From positions 186,001 through 250,000 of the forward strand of contig NZ_CANLYK010000001.1 in the NCBI RefSeq assembly GCF_947495325.1: DNA of 64,000 nucleotides, read 5' to 3'. The position numbers and the translations under genes are program-made. The stretch comes from an uncultured Allomuricauda sp. Lineage in GTDB: Bacteria; Bacteroidota; Bacteroidia; Flavobacteriales; Flavobacteriaceae. Positions 1 to 8,614 of this stretch are shown one piece after another. How positions within the stretch are numbered: the stretch's first letter is position 1; every line of letters starts with the position of its first letter. The notes under the pieces were generated by a model that saw only the letters and a program-made list of their open reading frames with translations, was not told where the DNA came from and searched no databases.

Positions 1-228
1 TTAAAGGCATATCTCTTGGATGTCCGACCCTATATATCTGGGGCGGACCTGAGCAGAAATAAAAATGATATCCTTTATGCCGCTCGATTACAAAGTGTGG
101 TTACGGATGTCCTGGAAAGCTCAAATTTCTTTACTGATTTTGTAATGGCGGTAAATGGTGTGGCATCGACCTCTGATGAGTTCTCAGGGGCGAATATCCC
201 ATATTTAAGAGATTTAACGTTTGAATAA
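1..228 (+). CDS. Phage baseplate protein, C-terminal end (possible baseplate J/gp47 family)
   Basis: The reading frame is open from the first base of the window, so this is the C-terminal ~75 residues of a longer gene; the in-frame TTG at 16 is not needed as a start. The visible end has no signature I can assign firmly. The baseplate J-like call rests on position: in Mu-like contractile phages the gp47/J wedge gene lies directly before the gp48/YmfQ-like gene, and a gp48-like gene follows here with a one-base TAATG overlap. J-like proteins form the baseplate wedge that contacts the tail fibres. It could instead be another wedge protein. Confidence 0.45.
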   Translation, partial: LKAYLLDVRPYISGADLSRNKNDILYAARLQSVVTDVLESSNFFTDFVMAVNGVASTSDEFSGANIPYLRDLTFE

Positions 229-1019
229 TGTACGAGGTAACTGATAAAAGCACGGTATTTGGTTTTAAGACCCCCCACGGTTTTAAGACCCCCCACAAAT
301 ATCCTTCAGATGGGGAGGACAGTCAAACCACGTCTTTTTTAAAGTTAACAAAGAACCTGTATCCCACTGGAAGAGCATTCAATTTACCAGAAAAAGGTAC
401 TTACGAAAAGCTACATAAGGGCATAAATACCACTATCATCCGTACTGTTGAAGATGGAAAAAGTGTAATCAACACCGCAATTCCGGATAATGATGCATTT
501 ACAGAGCAGGAAGCCACGTTTTTGGAAACGAAATTAGGACTCTTTGTAAACCCTTCCACTACATTGGAAAATAGAAAAAAGTCCATTTTAAGGAAAATGG
601 CATATCCTTCCAATATACCTGCCAGACAGAATACACTTTTTTTGGAAGATCAATTGAGGCTTGCGGGATTTGATGTCAAAATCTATGAAAACAAATTTTT
701 GGAAGGAGGAGAGTATGTATATAGAACCCCTGATGAGGTTGCCGCCCTTTCGACTTCGATCACCCAGCATGGCAATGCCCAACAGCATGGTACGGGTGTG
801 CAACATGGTAGCAGCGGTTTTGATGTCATAGCGAATTCTGACAAATCTGCAGAATCCTATTCCATAGGCAGTAATCTATGGGCCACTTTTTTTATAGCAG
901 GATCCAGTATAAGTGAGATGGCCCAGATACCACAGGATCGTGAAAAAGAATTTAGGGAACTGGTTTTAAAGTTAAAGCCTGCCCACACAGTAGCATATTT
1001 ATTTATAAAATTCAATTAG
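228..1019 (+). CDS. Mu gp48/YmfQ-like (DUF2313-type) tail protein
   Basis: 263 aa. The middle (residues ~100-165) has the pattern of the gp48/YmfQ baseplate-wedge family: an alternating R/K-rich stretch (ENRKKSILRKMAYPSN), then a helix and 'LAGFDVKIYEN', matching the family's 'arl...G..v.v.E' core. In Mu-like tails this small wedge protein works with gp47 to close the baseplate. Two features are unusual: an exact in-frame 18-bp tandem duplication near the N-terminus (two GFKTPH units) and a QHG-rich insertion at residues ~182-197 with three QHG triplets. The ATG overlaps the stop of the preceding gene by one base, indicating translational coupling. The family call is by pattern, so moderate. 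Confidence 0.6.
   Translation: MYEVTDKSTVFGFKTPHGFKTPHKYPSDGEDSQTTSFLKLTKNLYPTGRAFNLPEKGTYEKLHKGINTTIIRTVEDGKSVINTAIPDNDAFTEQEATFLETKLGLFVNPSTTLENRKKSILRKMAYPSNIPARQNTLFLEDQLRLAGFDVKIYENKFLEGGEYVYRTPDEVAALSTSITQHGNAQQHGTGVQHGSSGFDVIANSDKSAESYSIGSNLWATFFIAGSSISEMAQIPQDREKEFRELVLKLKPAHTVAYLFIKFN
261..296 (+). repeat. Perfect in-frame 18-bp tandem duplication
   Basis: The 18-mer GGTTTTAAGACCCCCCAC occurs twice back to back (261-278 and 279-296) inside the gp48-like gene. It adds one GFKTPH unit and keeps the frame. Each copy carries a run of six C residues. It looks like a recent slippage or duplication event. Confidence 0.9.
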
Positions 1020-1020
1020 T

Positions 1021-2073
1021 ATGGCACGTGATAAGGGAGTATTGACCAACATAGACAAAAGTAATCCACCTGCATATCCCAATGGACGCATAAAGGACAA
1101 TACGGGGGCAGACGATGGTACACCGGTCAATGAATTCGTTTATGGTGATTTCCATGAATTAATGGCCAAATTAATGCGTTTGGCGGGTATTACATATAAT
1201 GGCCAACCAGATAATGAGATTAACGGATATCAGCTTCTTGAGGCGTTAAGTGCAAATCCATCAAAAAATGATTATGTCCTGGATATTTCATCAGCAAATG
1301 GAAAATTGTCAGTTCCGGTCAAAGTAGGCACTCTAAAAACAAATGAATCCATTATCTGTAAATCTACAATAGATTTTGCCTCAGAAACGTTGATCAGGGG
1401 CAGTGACAATACAGATAAGAGCATCACCAAGGTTGGAAACACCAAAACCGGTGAATATGTACAATTAATAAACACGGCCTCTTCGATCATTTTGATCCGC
1501 CTTGCCAATGCTACAAGCCTGGATGCCATGGTAGCTGAACTATTATATCTAAAAGCGGCAACAAATACTGAAGAACTGGCAGGACTGTTGGATACAGTGG
1601 GAACCACGCCCCAGGGCAATGCTTTGGCATTTACCGAATGGGTAATCGGTGCGGCCAGTGCCGCAAGTCTGGCCAGTGCCATACGCAATGGACTATATCC
1701 AAAAGAGCATTTCTCGATAGTTGAAAATTTAGGGAATGACCGTATCCGCAATATCGGATGGTTTTCAGGAGTTGACATCAATGGAGGTCCGACCACTCAA
1801 AACTATACCCGTTCTGGAAACGTAACGACCGCCCAAAGAATTTCCCAAAGCAATGGAGATGTCTTTGAGATCACCATGCAAAATGCAATGGATGACATAA
1901 ATTATTATGTGCGCATTTTTGTTGAATCTGAATCATCATACATGGGCACAGATAATGATTTTAGGGCAATAGTTTTCAAACCGATATCCACAACCAAATT
2001 TCAGATGTTTTTGGAAGAAACCGCTGGAAGTGGCCAAAACTTAAAAATCCACATTGAAGCCGTACAGATATGA
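1021..2073 (+). CDS. Putative tail-fibre/baseplate-attached protein, paralogue A
   Basis: 350 aa, no signal peptide. Residues ~20-80 contain 'GTPVNEFVYGDFHELMAKLM' followed by 'NEINGYQLLEALS'. The next gene has the same block, with GTPV, IYGDL and QYQILEAL at equivalent spacing. The shared N-terminal block is probably the part that docks to the baseplate. The rest differs between the two and is rich in T, S, N and G with beta-strand character, as expected for fibre or adhesin tips. The C-terminal half has no domain I recognise. The gene sits just after the gp48-like baseplate gene, where fibre genes of Mu-like phages usually lie, and overlaps the next gene by 4 bp. Confidence 0.55.
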   Translation: MARDKGVLTNIDKSNPPAYPNGRIKDNTGADDGTPVNEFVYGDFHELMAKLMRLAGITYNGQPDNEINGYQLLEALSANPSKNDYVLDISSANGKLSVPVKVGTLKTNESIICKSTIDFASETLIRGSDNTDKSITKVGNTKTGEYVQLINTASSIILIRLANATSLDAMVAELLYLKAATNTEELAGLLDTVGTTPQGNALAFTEWVIGAASAASLASAIRNGLYPKEHFSIVENLGNDRIRNIGWFSGVDINGGPTTQNYTRSGNVTTAQRISQSNGDVFEITMQNAMDDINYYVRIFVESESSYMGTDNDFRAIVFKPISTTKFQMFLEETAGSGQNLKIHIEAVQI

Positions 2074-3233
2074 AAACAATAAAAGGATTACCACTTGAGA
2101 TCCCAAGAGACAACAACGAGGCCAAGTTTCCATATCATAATATTCAAAATGAAACTGATACCTCCCCAGGCACCCCCGTAGTAAGGGAAATATATGGGGA
2201 TCTCTTGATGAATGTATATGCACTCTTAATAGAAACCGGAGTGGTCCCTACTGAAACCGAGGATGGCGCGGATACCCAATATCAAATATTGGAAGCCTTA
2301 AAAAAGTTGGCCAATGAATTAAACGATATTGAAAGGGTATTGACGTTGACCGGAACAATATGGTCCGTTAACATGGATATTGACAAACTTCCGGACAAAT
2401 ATCTTTTCACCGCCAAAGCTACTGAAGACTATAATGATGCAGTAAATTATACAATTACCGGTAATGATACAAACAGTTATTCTGTTACTTCTGCCGGATT
2501 CAATGCCGGGGATATAATTTTGGTGATCTTAGATCAAGCCGGCGCAAGAATTGTGGGAATAACAAAGTCCCAGACCGAGGATGAGGTTTTTACGGTTTTT
2601 GGAACTCCTCTGATGTTCAATGATAGTGCCAAAATGTATTATGAGGAAGAAGGGGCAATATTGACCGATACCCCTAGTATTGATTACCTACAGAACACAA
2701 TAAGAATGGAAGAGGGAGACGGTTCTTTGGTTGTTTACAATATGATGATACTGCAGGGGAATGTATTGTGCTTTTGTTATTTGCCATCGGTACAAACCTA
2801 TAAATTCTATCAACTGGCACTAACTGATTTAACTGTAGCTGCCCTGGTAACTATCTCTGGAATATCCATTCCAACCGGCAGCAACAACGAACCCTATGTA
2901 TTTACTGATGGAACCATAGTTTATGTAAGCAATCAAGCCGGCACCACTATTAATGATTATGATTTAGCAGGATTGACATATGATCCAACACTACAAACCT
3001 TGACACTATCTGTTAGCAGGGTTTTGGCAAACACTTTTTTAAAGACCACAAATGGTGTTGTGCAGGGTACGGACTTAATTACTTTCATTGCAGGATCCTT
3101 GAAAAAATATGATTTGACCACAGGGGCTGAAACCGACCTTGGAACCTACAATTCTTTTGTGGGAACTTTATTTAGGTTCAATGGGGCTACTTATTATAGC
3201 AATGGTGAGGTTGCCAAAAAATGGACAGTATAA
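2070..3233 (+). CDS. Putative tail-fibre/baseplate-attached protein, paralogue B
   Basis: 387 aa. The first ~85 residues are paralogous to the N-terminus of the preceding gene (GTPVVREIYGDLL, then QYQILEALKKLANEL), with a short amphipathic helix before the divergent part. Residues ~95-150 resemble a small beta-sandwich. The C-terminal two thirds repeat short strands with conserved Y, G and T and may fold as a beta-propeller or beta-prism (units such as 'VVYNMMILQGNVLCFCYLP' and 'YVFTDGTIVYVSN'). That is consistent with a receptor-contacting tip. Its start overlaps the upstream stop by 4 bp (ATGA type). Function is inferred from position and shared N-terminus; the receptor is unknown. Confidence 0.5.
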   Translation: MKTIKGLPLEIPRDNNEAKFPYHNIQNETDTSPGTPVVREIYGDLLMNVYALLIETGVVPTETEDGADTQYQILEALKKLANELNDIERVLTLTGTIWSVNMDIDKLPDKYLFTAKATEDYNDAVNYTITGNDTNSYSVTSAGFNAGDIILVILDQAGARIVGITKSQTEDEVFTVFGTPLMFNDSAKMYYEEEGAILTDTPSIDYLQNTIRMEEGDGSLVVYNMMILQGNVLCFCYLPSVQTYKFYQLALTDLTVAALVTISGISIPTGSNNEPYVFTDGTIVYVSNQAGTTINDYDLAGLTYDPTLQTLTLSVSRVLANTFLKTTNGVVQGTDLITFIAGSLKKYDLTTGAETDLGTYNSFVGTLFRFNGATYYSNGEVAKKWTV

Positions 3234-3250
3234 TTTAATGGAGTGTTTAA

Positions 3251-3913
3251 ATGACCGCCTTTAATGTTAATATGGATAAGGTAATTGGATTGACCGCAAA
3301 ATTGGAGCGAATCAACCGTTTTGCTTTTCCAGTGGCAGTGAGACAAACATTAAATGATGCCGCCTTCACTACTAAAAAGATGGTCCCAAAAGTTGCAGCT
3401 CAAAAGTTCACGACCCGCCAGAAGAATTTTTTCAGAGCCTTTTCCACTGTTGTAAAGGCCAATGGATATACGGTAAACGGGATGAACGCAATTGCCGGAA
3501 TAAATCCGCAAAAAGGGAGTGATGTTGCTGAAGGATTGGAACAACAAGAAATAGGTGGAACAATCTCCAGTAGAAAACTCATCCCCCACAATAAGGGAAG
3601 GGTGTCTGGAAACCATTCCAAAAAAGTCCGAAAGACCAACTATTTGAACCGGTTGAACATTTCCCCACCGAAAAACCGAAAGAAAAACAGTAAATACTTA
3701 CTGATTAAAAAAGGTTCAAAAGGTACTGTGTTCCATATAAAGAACTTAAAGACCAAATCAAAACTGACACCGGTATATGTGTATAGGCGAACAAAGAACA
3801 GTAGGGTTCAAAAGTCACCATTTATGGCCCCATCGGCTATGTATGCACGTTCAAAAATGTCAGAGTTTTATATAAAAAACGCTGAGTTTCAATTTAAAAG
3901 AGCATTAAAATGA
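3251..3913 (+). CDS. Tail completion/minor tail protein, gpZ-like
   Basis: 220 aa, strongly basic. The N-terminus (LERINRFAFPVAVRQTLNDA, then 'TKKMVPKVAAQKFTTRQKNFFRAF') matches the layout of lambda gpZ-type and related tail-completion proteins: a helix, a conserved R-x-T-L-N-D/R stretch and a basic amphipathic region. Such proteins cap the head-proximal end of the tail. The middle is K/R-rich (residues ~120-160) and could bind nucleic acid. The gene lies between fibre and gpN-like genes and overlaps the next gene by 4 bp. Family membership is an inference from sequence style and location. Confidence 0.45.
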   Translation: MTAFNVNMDKVIGLTAKLERINRFAFPVAVRQTLNDAAFTTKKMVPKVAAQKFTTRQKNFFRAFSTVVKANGYTVNGMNAIAGINPQKGSDVAEGLEQQEIGGTISSRKLIPHNKGRVSGNHSKKVRKTNYLNRLNISPPKNRKKNSKYLLIKKGSKGTVFHIKNLKTKSKLTPVYVYRRTKNSRVQKSPFMAPSAMYARSKMSEFYIKNAEFQFKRALK

Positions 3914-5127
3914 GCTGGGAAGATAAATTGAACAATATTAAGTTCACCATTATAACCGGAGATGGAAAGACGTACACCCCATTATGGATAAGCGGTGAAT
4001 CATCAATAGAGTTCAACACTAAAAAGTATGATTTCATCAATGTGGAAAAGTCTTTTATAGACCGCAAAAAGGCCCAAAGTTCCAAATACCCCCTAACGTT
4101 CTATTTTCAAGGTGAGGATAATATAGAACAAGCGACCAAATTTTTAAAAAGCGCAAAGGATTCAAGGGCATGGGAAGTAACACATCCATTCTATGGAACA
4201 ATAATCGGCCAACCTACTACAATGTCACGAGGCGACAACTCTTACAATGTCACCCGTTTTTCAGTGGACTTTTGGGAAACACTTACAGAAGACTATCCAA
4301 GCGCAAATATTTCCACCAAGGATGTAATTAAAAAAAAGGTAGACGTGGTAAACGTTTTTGGAATCACCAACTATACCAAAGGGTCCAGTCCAAGCAGCGC
4401 GGATATTTCAGTTATAAAACAAAACAGTAATGATGTAGCATCCAAATTCAATGGACTACAAACAACGGACACTTCTACGACATACAAAAACAAGCTGTCC
4501 CAAGCCGTTAAATCTGTTGATAGCATCATTGCCAAACCTGGGGATGTAATACAGAACAATCAGGATCTTTTGTTGTTGCCCAGCACATACGAATTGCCCG
4601 TTGTAAAAAGAATAAATGCACTTTATTTGGCCTATTTAGAAGTGCGTTCAGTAATATCCGGAAAGAATGATAAATATTATTTTGAAAGTATTGCAGCTAC
4701 AGCTATTGCAGCTATTGCCCAGGCAGCTGTCAACCCACTTGAAGATGATTATATCACCCGCGATCAGGTCAATTCCAGTGCTGAACTTTTATTGAACACT
4801 TACACTGATTATTTAAACACCGTGGATGAAGCGCAAGTAGATCGGTATAATATTGAAAATGAATGGGCGCCCAATCCCCAAGTACAGGAAGGCTTATACG
4901 ATTTGGTGACCGATACACTGGCAAATCTATACGAACTTGCATTTGGGGCAAAACAAGAACGAATTGTTGAAGTTGATTATGATACCAATTTAATTGTTTT
5001 GGTCCATAGATATATGGGTTTAGATGAAGAGGATAAGAATTTGGAGACATTCCGGACCATTAATAATATTAAAAACGATGAGGTCTTTACAATTAAGAAG
5101 GGAAGAAAAATAAAATATTTTGTTTAA
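3910..5127 (+). CDS. Mu gpN-like tail/DNA circularisation protein
   Basis: 405 aa. The first ~120 residues match the DNA-circularisation N-terminal domain of Mu gpN: 'YPLTFYFQGEDNIEQATKFL' and then 'WEVTHPFYGTIIGQPTTMS', ending in 'TRFSVDFWE'. The family motif is G-x-D-x(n)-L...HP-x-x-G...V..y. In Mu-type phages this tail/baseplate protein lies immediately before the gp44 hub, as it does here. The C-terminal two thirds are helical and variable. The reading frame overlaps the upstream stop by 4 bp and abuts the hub gene with a one-base overlap, consistent with a coupled morphogenesis operon. Confidence 0.75.
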   Translation: MSWEDKLNNIKFTIITGDGKTYTPLWISGESSIEFNTKKYDFINVEKSFIDRKKAQSSKYPLTFYFQGEDNIEQATKFLKSAKDSRAWEVTHPFYGTIIGQPTTMSRGDNSYNVTRFSVDFWETLTEDYPSANISTKDVIKKKVDVVNVFGITNYTKGSSPSSADISVIKQNSNDVASKFNGLQTTDTSTTYKNKLSQAVKSVDSIIAKPGDVIQNNQDLLLLPSTYELPVVKRINALYLAYLEVRSVISGKNDKYYFESIAATAIAAIAQAAVNPLEDDYITRDQVNSSAELLLNTYTDYLNTVDEAQVDRYNIENEWAPNPQVQEGLYDLVTDTLANLYELAFGAKQERIVEVDYDTNLIVLVHRYMGLDEEDKNLETFRTINNIKNDEVFTIKKGRKIKYFV

Positions 5128-6143
5128 TGAAAATCAAGGTCAACGGCACGGAGTTCATTTTTTTTAATGATATAAAAATTTCATTACAGTTGGATACTGT
5201 GGCTTCGACCTTTTCATTTACCGCTCGCTTCAACCCGCTCAATTTAGCACATAAATCCCTTTTCAAACCATTATCCTATCCTGAAGTGGAAATATTCAAT
5301 AATGATGGTAAACTTTTGCTCACGGGCACAATATTGAACCAAGGGCAAAAGAGCGATAAAGATCCTAATCTGGTTTCATTGTCCGGATACTCAAAAGGTG
5401 GGGTGTTGGAGGATTGTACAATTCCCTTGAGTGCATATCCATTGGAAAGTTTAAAAAGGTCATTAAAGGAAATCACAGAAAAATTATTACAAATTTTTGA
5501 TTTGAAATTGGAGGTTGAGTCAAATGTGCTCAATGAGGCTAACGCAGTCTATAATAAAACTATTGCCGAACCAACCGATAGTATAGCAAGCTACATTAGT
5601 AAATTGGCAGCTCAAAGAAACATTGTTTTAAGTCACAACCCCAAAGGGAATATTGTTTTGTTTAGACCAGATGTTTCCGCAGCTCCTAAGTTGTTCATCA
5701 CTAAAGAAAACGCCAATAATATGGGATGGAGTGTTAATGGCCAGGCTTTTCATAGTTCAATTGAGGTTATTAGACAACCTTCTGACGACAATGAAGGTGT
5801 GTCATTGGCCGATAGCGCCTCCAACCCCTTAATCAGTGCAAACAGACCAACAGTTTCTGTTTTAAGCAGTGGAACGGAAACAGAAACTAAATTGGCTGCT
5901 GAAAACAAGATGGCCAGCGAATTGTCCAACCTGATTCTAGTTGTAAGTTTTGAGATGTTTATTAATGTCGTCCCTGGCGACATAGTTGAAGTACAGAACG
6001 ATGAGGTTTATTTATATAATCGCACCCGATTTATGGTTTCTTCAGTAAATATTTCAGAAAACGAAAAGGGCAATGCTACAGATATTAGTATGGTTTTACC
6101 TGAAACATTTACTGGACAAACCCCAAAATTGATTTTTGAATGA
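5127..6143 (+). CDS. Mu gp44/gpP-like baseplate hub protein
   Basis: 338 aa. The fold pattern is that of gp44/gpD 'late control' hub proteins. An N-terminal beta domain carries 'ISLQLDTVASTFSFTARF' (the typical 'd.. a..f.f.' opening) and a 'VEIFNNDGKLLLTGTI' strand. The VSLSGYSKGGVLEDCT segment is the diagnostic hub sequence, close to the 'v.GRdk.gdLvDcs' pattern. A middle domain follows with 'SYISKLAAQRNIVLSHNPKG'. The hub forms the central ring through which the spike passes. Its place between the gpN-like and gp45-like genes fits Mu order exactly. Confidence 0.8.
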   Translation: MKIKVNGTEFIFFNDIKISLQLDTVASTFSFTARFNPLNLAHKSLFKPLSYPEVEIFNNDGKLLLTGTILNQGQKSDKDPNLVSLSGYSKGGVLEDCTIPLSAYPLESLKRSLKEITEKLLQIFDLKLEVESNVLNEANAVYNKTIAEPTDSIASYISKLAAQRNIVLSHNPKGNIVLFRPDVSAAPKLFITKENANNMGWSVNGQAFHSSIEVIRQPSDDNEGVSLADSASNPLISANRPTVSVLSSGTETETKLAAENKMASELSNLILVVSFEMFINVVPGDIVEVQNDEVYLYNRTRFMVSSVNISENEKGNATDISMVLPETFTGQTPKLIFE

Positions 6144-6628
6144 TTACACTATCTAAAATAAAAGCAATTGTTCTAGAGGGCAAAAAACGGATATTAAAAG
6201 TTGAACAGTTTGGAGCTAAAACCGCTGTTGAGGTAGCTCCTTTTGGAGAAGACTCCAGCCCATTAAAAAATATGACAGCGATTTATTCAAAAACCGCAGA
6301 ATCTGGAGAGCCTATTATACTGGGATATATTAATAAAAACCAAGTGTCAAAAAGTGGGGAAAAAAGACTCTATTCCCTAAATTCTGATGGGTCAATTTCT
6401 TTCTATATTCATTTAAAAAATGATGGGACTTTAGAGATGGGGGGGGATTCTGATAATTTGATAAAATATACCCCTTTAGATACAGCTTTGAAGAATCAAG
6501 ATAATCTTATAAACATAGAACTTGGAAAAATTGCTATAGCCATAACCACATTGGGGGGAATGTATACTCCTGATACAATCAACACTGACATTTCACAGTC
6601 CAAGCTGGATAATATTAAGACTTCATAG
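6140..6628 (+). CDS. Mu gp45-like baseplate spike protein
   Basis: 162 aa. Short beta-strand repeats (VEQFGAKTAVEVAPFGEDSS, then 'YSLNSDGSISFYIHLKNDGT') match the OB-fold plus triple-stranded beta-helix build of gp45/gpV cell-puncturing spikes. The order gpN-gp44-gp45 supports the call. A run of eight G residues lies in the reading frame around 6438-6446, where slippage would frameshift the tip. The C-terminal ~45 residues are helical, whereas many spikes end in a His-bound iron apex, and I see no HxH motif. The start overlaps the hub gene stop by 4 bp. Confidence 0.7.
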   Translation: MITLSKIKAIVLEGKKRILKVEQFGAKTAVEVAPFGEDSSPLKNMTAIYSKTAESGEPIILGYINKNQVSKSGEKRLYSLNSDGSISFYIHLKNDGTLEMGGDSDNLIKYTPLDTALKNQDNLINIELGKIAIAITTLGGMYTPDTINTDISQSKLDNIKTS

Positions 6629-6688
6629 CTAATTCTAGGAAATTTTTTCAACTTTTTTACGGGTAGTTTTGGTCATTCTCAAATAGAT

Positions 6689-6988
6689 ATGGCATACAAC
6701 ACCATTACTGCTTATGTAGGTTCCAAAACAACTGCTAGAGAGCGAATAGAAGCGATTGAGCTATTGATTGACACAATGATGCTGCGTCTAACAGAAGTAT
6801 CCGAAGGTACGGCCTCAACTATAGATGAATATGAGCTAAACGATGGTCAAGTAAAGATTAGGACTAAATACAGATCTATTGAGGATGTCGAAAAAGGCAT
6901 AAAGTCATTATTAACCCTAAAACATTATTACATCAACAATTTCAATGGCCGTCAAACGGTATTACGGGATGTAAGAGGACTTCACTAA
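6689..6988 (+). CDS. gpW-like head-tail connector
   Basis: 99 aa. The C-terminal half (DGQVKIRTKYRSIEDVEKGI... ending in NGRQTVLRDVRG) reproduces the lambda gpW layout: a beta hairpin with 'dg..v.y', a helix beginning S-x-x-D/E-L, and a basic tail. gpW fills the portal exit and lets the tail join. In lambda, gpW lies directly before the portal gene, and here the portal gene begins one base after this stop. The N-terminal half is a longer helix than in lambda gpW. A 60-bp gap separates it from the spike gene, possibly a transcription unit boundary, though I see no clear promoter there. Confidence 0.65.
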   Translation: MAYNTITAYVGSKTTARERIEAIELLIDTMMLRLTEVSEGTASTIDEYELNDGQVKIRTKYRSIEDVEKGIKSLLTLKHYYINNFNGRQTVLRDVRGLH

Positions 6989-8614
6989 ATGGGATTGAGA
7001 CAAAAAATATCTGATGCATGGAACTGGGTTATTGAGCCACCATTGAACAGGGTGGTACCTAAATCTTCCCATTCAAATACCCATGAGGCTTATAGGGGCG
7101 ATTGGATACCCATCAAATCTGGAAATTTCAATGGTGAAAAAACTCCTGGTGAGCTTGGAAATGTTTATGACTTAAAACCCAGCTATCGTTTATTAAGGTT
7201 AAGGGCATACGAAGCCGAATTAACCAATGATGTTATTTCAATCATCTCCGGTAAATTTTTTAAATGGGTTATAGGAACGGGTTTAAAGATTCAAAGTGAG
7301 CCTAATGAGAAAGCCCTAAAAACTGAAAAAATACTTAATATACCCGAAGATTTTAGAGACAATGTAGAATCGAGATTTGACATTTATTCAAACAGTACAA
7401 AGTGTGACTATAAGGATGCTGAAAACCTACATGAAATAGCCCTTCAAGCCTTCAAGACTGGATTCAATGGTGATGTGCTAATAATCTTTAGGGTAAAAGA
7501 TGGATGGCCAACAATTCAACTGGTAGATGGCGAACATGTAAAAACCCCCTTTTTTGATGATAAAAACGAATGGCTTAAAAAGGCTAAAAAGGTTAAAAAC
7601 GTTATCCGTAATGGCATTGAAATGGATAGTTCTGGTAGACATGTTGCATATTATGTGGCCACATTAAAAGAAGGGGATATTTTAGAAACATTTGAACGTA
7701 TTCCGGCTAAAGGAAAAGCTACAGGTCGGAAAATGGCGTGGTTGTTTGGCTTGAAAAAGCATAGAATGGACAATGACAGGTATATTCCCATGACCACGGC
7801 CATATTGGAAAAGCTTGGAAAACTGGACCGGTACACCGAAGCTACCGTAGGTTCTGCAGAGGAGAGGGCCAAAATACCTTTTTCGGTCGAGCACAATCAG
7901 GACAGCACAGGGGAAAACCCATTTAAAAGCACTATATCTGCAGGACTAGGAAGAAATGCAGCTCCGGAGACTGATGGATATGAATTAGGCCAAAAAACGG
8001 CAGCTAATATTTCTGCCACTACTGGTAAGCAGGTCTTTAACATGCCAAAAGGTGCCCAGTTAAAAGCTCTCTACAGTCAAAATGAAATTCAATATGAATC
8101 TTTTTGGAAAGCAATTTTCAAAACTCTTTGTGCTGCTGTAGAAATACCCCCAGAAGTTGCACTACAAGAATATAATAGTAATTATAGTGCTTCAAGAGCC
8201 GCTATTGGAGGTTGGGAATTTATTGCCAATTTCTACAGGGAAAAATTTATTCCAAAACTATATCAACCCTTTTATCAACTATGGCTCCATACTGAAATTC
8301 TTAAAGGTAATATAAACGCACCCGGATATCTTCAAAACTCAACAAACTTCATGGTGATTGAGGCATATTCCAAAGCACGTTTTATAGGGTCTAAGATGCC
8401 ACATATTGACCCCGTAAAAGAAGTAAAAGCGGTTGTTGAAATGAGAAATGAAGGGTTTATTAGTAACGAAATGGCCGCTGAAAAACTAAATGCTGGAGAT
8501 TGGCACGAAACACAGGTAAAGCTTAAGAAAGAAGAAAGTTTGAAGGCATCGAATACAACTTCAAAAAAATCTGAAGAAAAAAAGGAATTAAAGTTAGTGG
8601 CAAATGAGAAGTAG
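6989..8614 (+). CDS. Lambda-family (gpB-type) phage portal protein
   Basis: 541 aa, close to the lambda gpB size. Features of this portal family are 'YRLLRLRAYEAELTNDVISI' near residue 65, a 'GFNGDVLIIFRVKDGWP' core strand region around residue 165, and a C-terminal stem/crown block (residues ~375-460) with VEIPPEVALQEYNSNYSASR and 'FIPKLYQPFYQLWLHTEI'. The S-x-S-S/A-x-R-A-A motif is typical. Portals form the dodecameric ring through which DNA enters the capsid. The gene usually precedes the protease/scaffold and major capsid genes; here it precedes fibre genes, an unusual order. The C-terminus is Lys-rich and overlaps the next gene by 11 bp. Confidence 0.88.
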   Translation: MGLRQKISDAWNWVIEPPLNRVVPKSSHSNTHEAYRGDWIPIKSGNFNGEKTPGELGNVYDLKPSYRLLRLRAYEAELTNDVISIISGKFFKWVIGTGLKIQSEPNEKALKTEKILNIPEDFRDNVESRFDIYSNSTKCDYKDAENLHEIALQAFKTGFNGDVLIIFRVKDGWPTIQLVDGEHVKTPFFDDKNEWLKKAKKVKNVIRNGIEMDSSGRHVAYYVATLKEGDILETFERIPAKGKATGRKMAWLFGLKKHRMDNDRYIPMTTAILEKLGKLDRYTEATVGSAEERAKIPFSVEHNQDSTGENPFKSTISAGLGRNAAPETDGYELGQKTAANISATTGKQVFNMPKGAQLKALYSQNEIQYESFWKAIFKTLCAAVEIPPEVALQEYNSNYSASRAAIGGWEFIANFYREKFIPKLYQPFYQLWLHTEILKGNINAPGYLQNSTNFMVIEAYSKARFIGSKMPHIDPVKEVKAVVEMRNEGFISNEMAAEKLNAGDWHETQVKLKKEESLKASNTTSKKSEEKKELKLVANEK

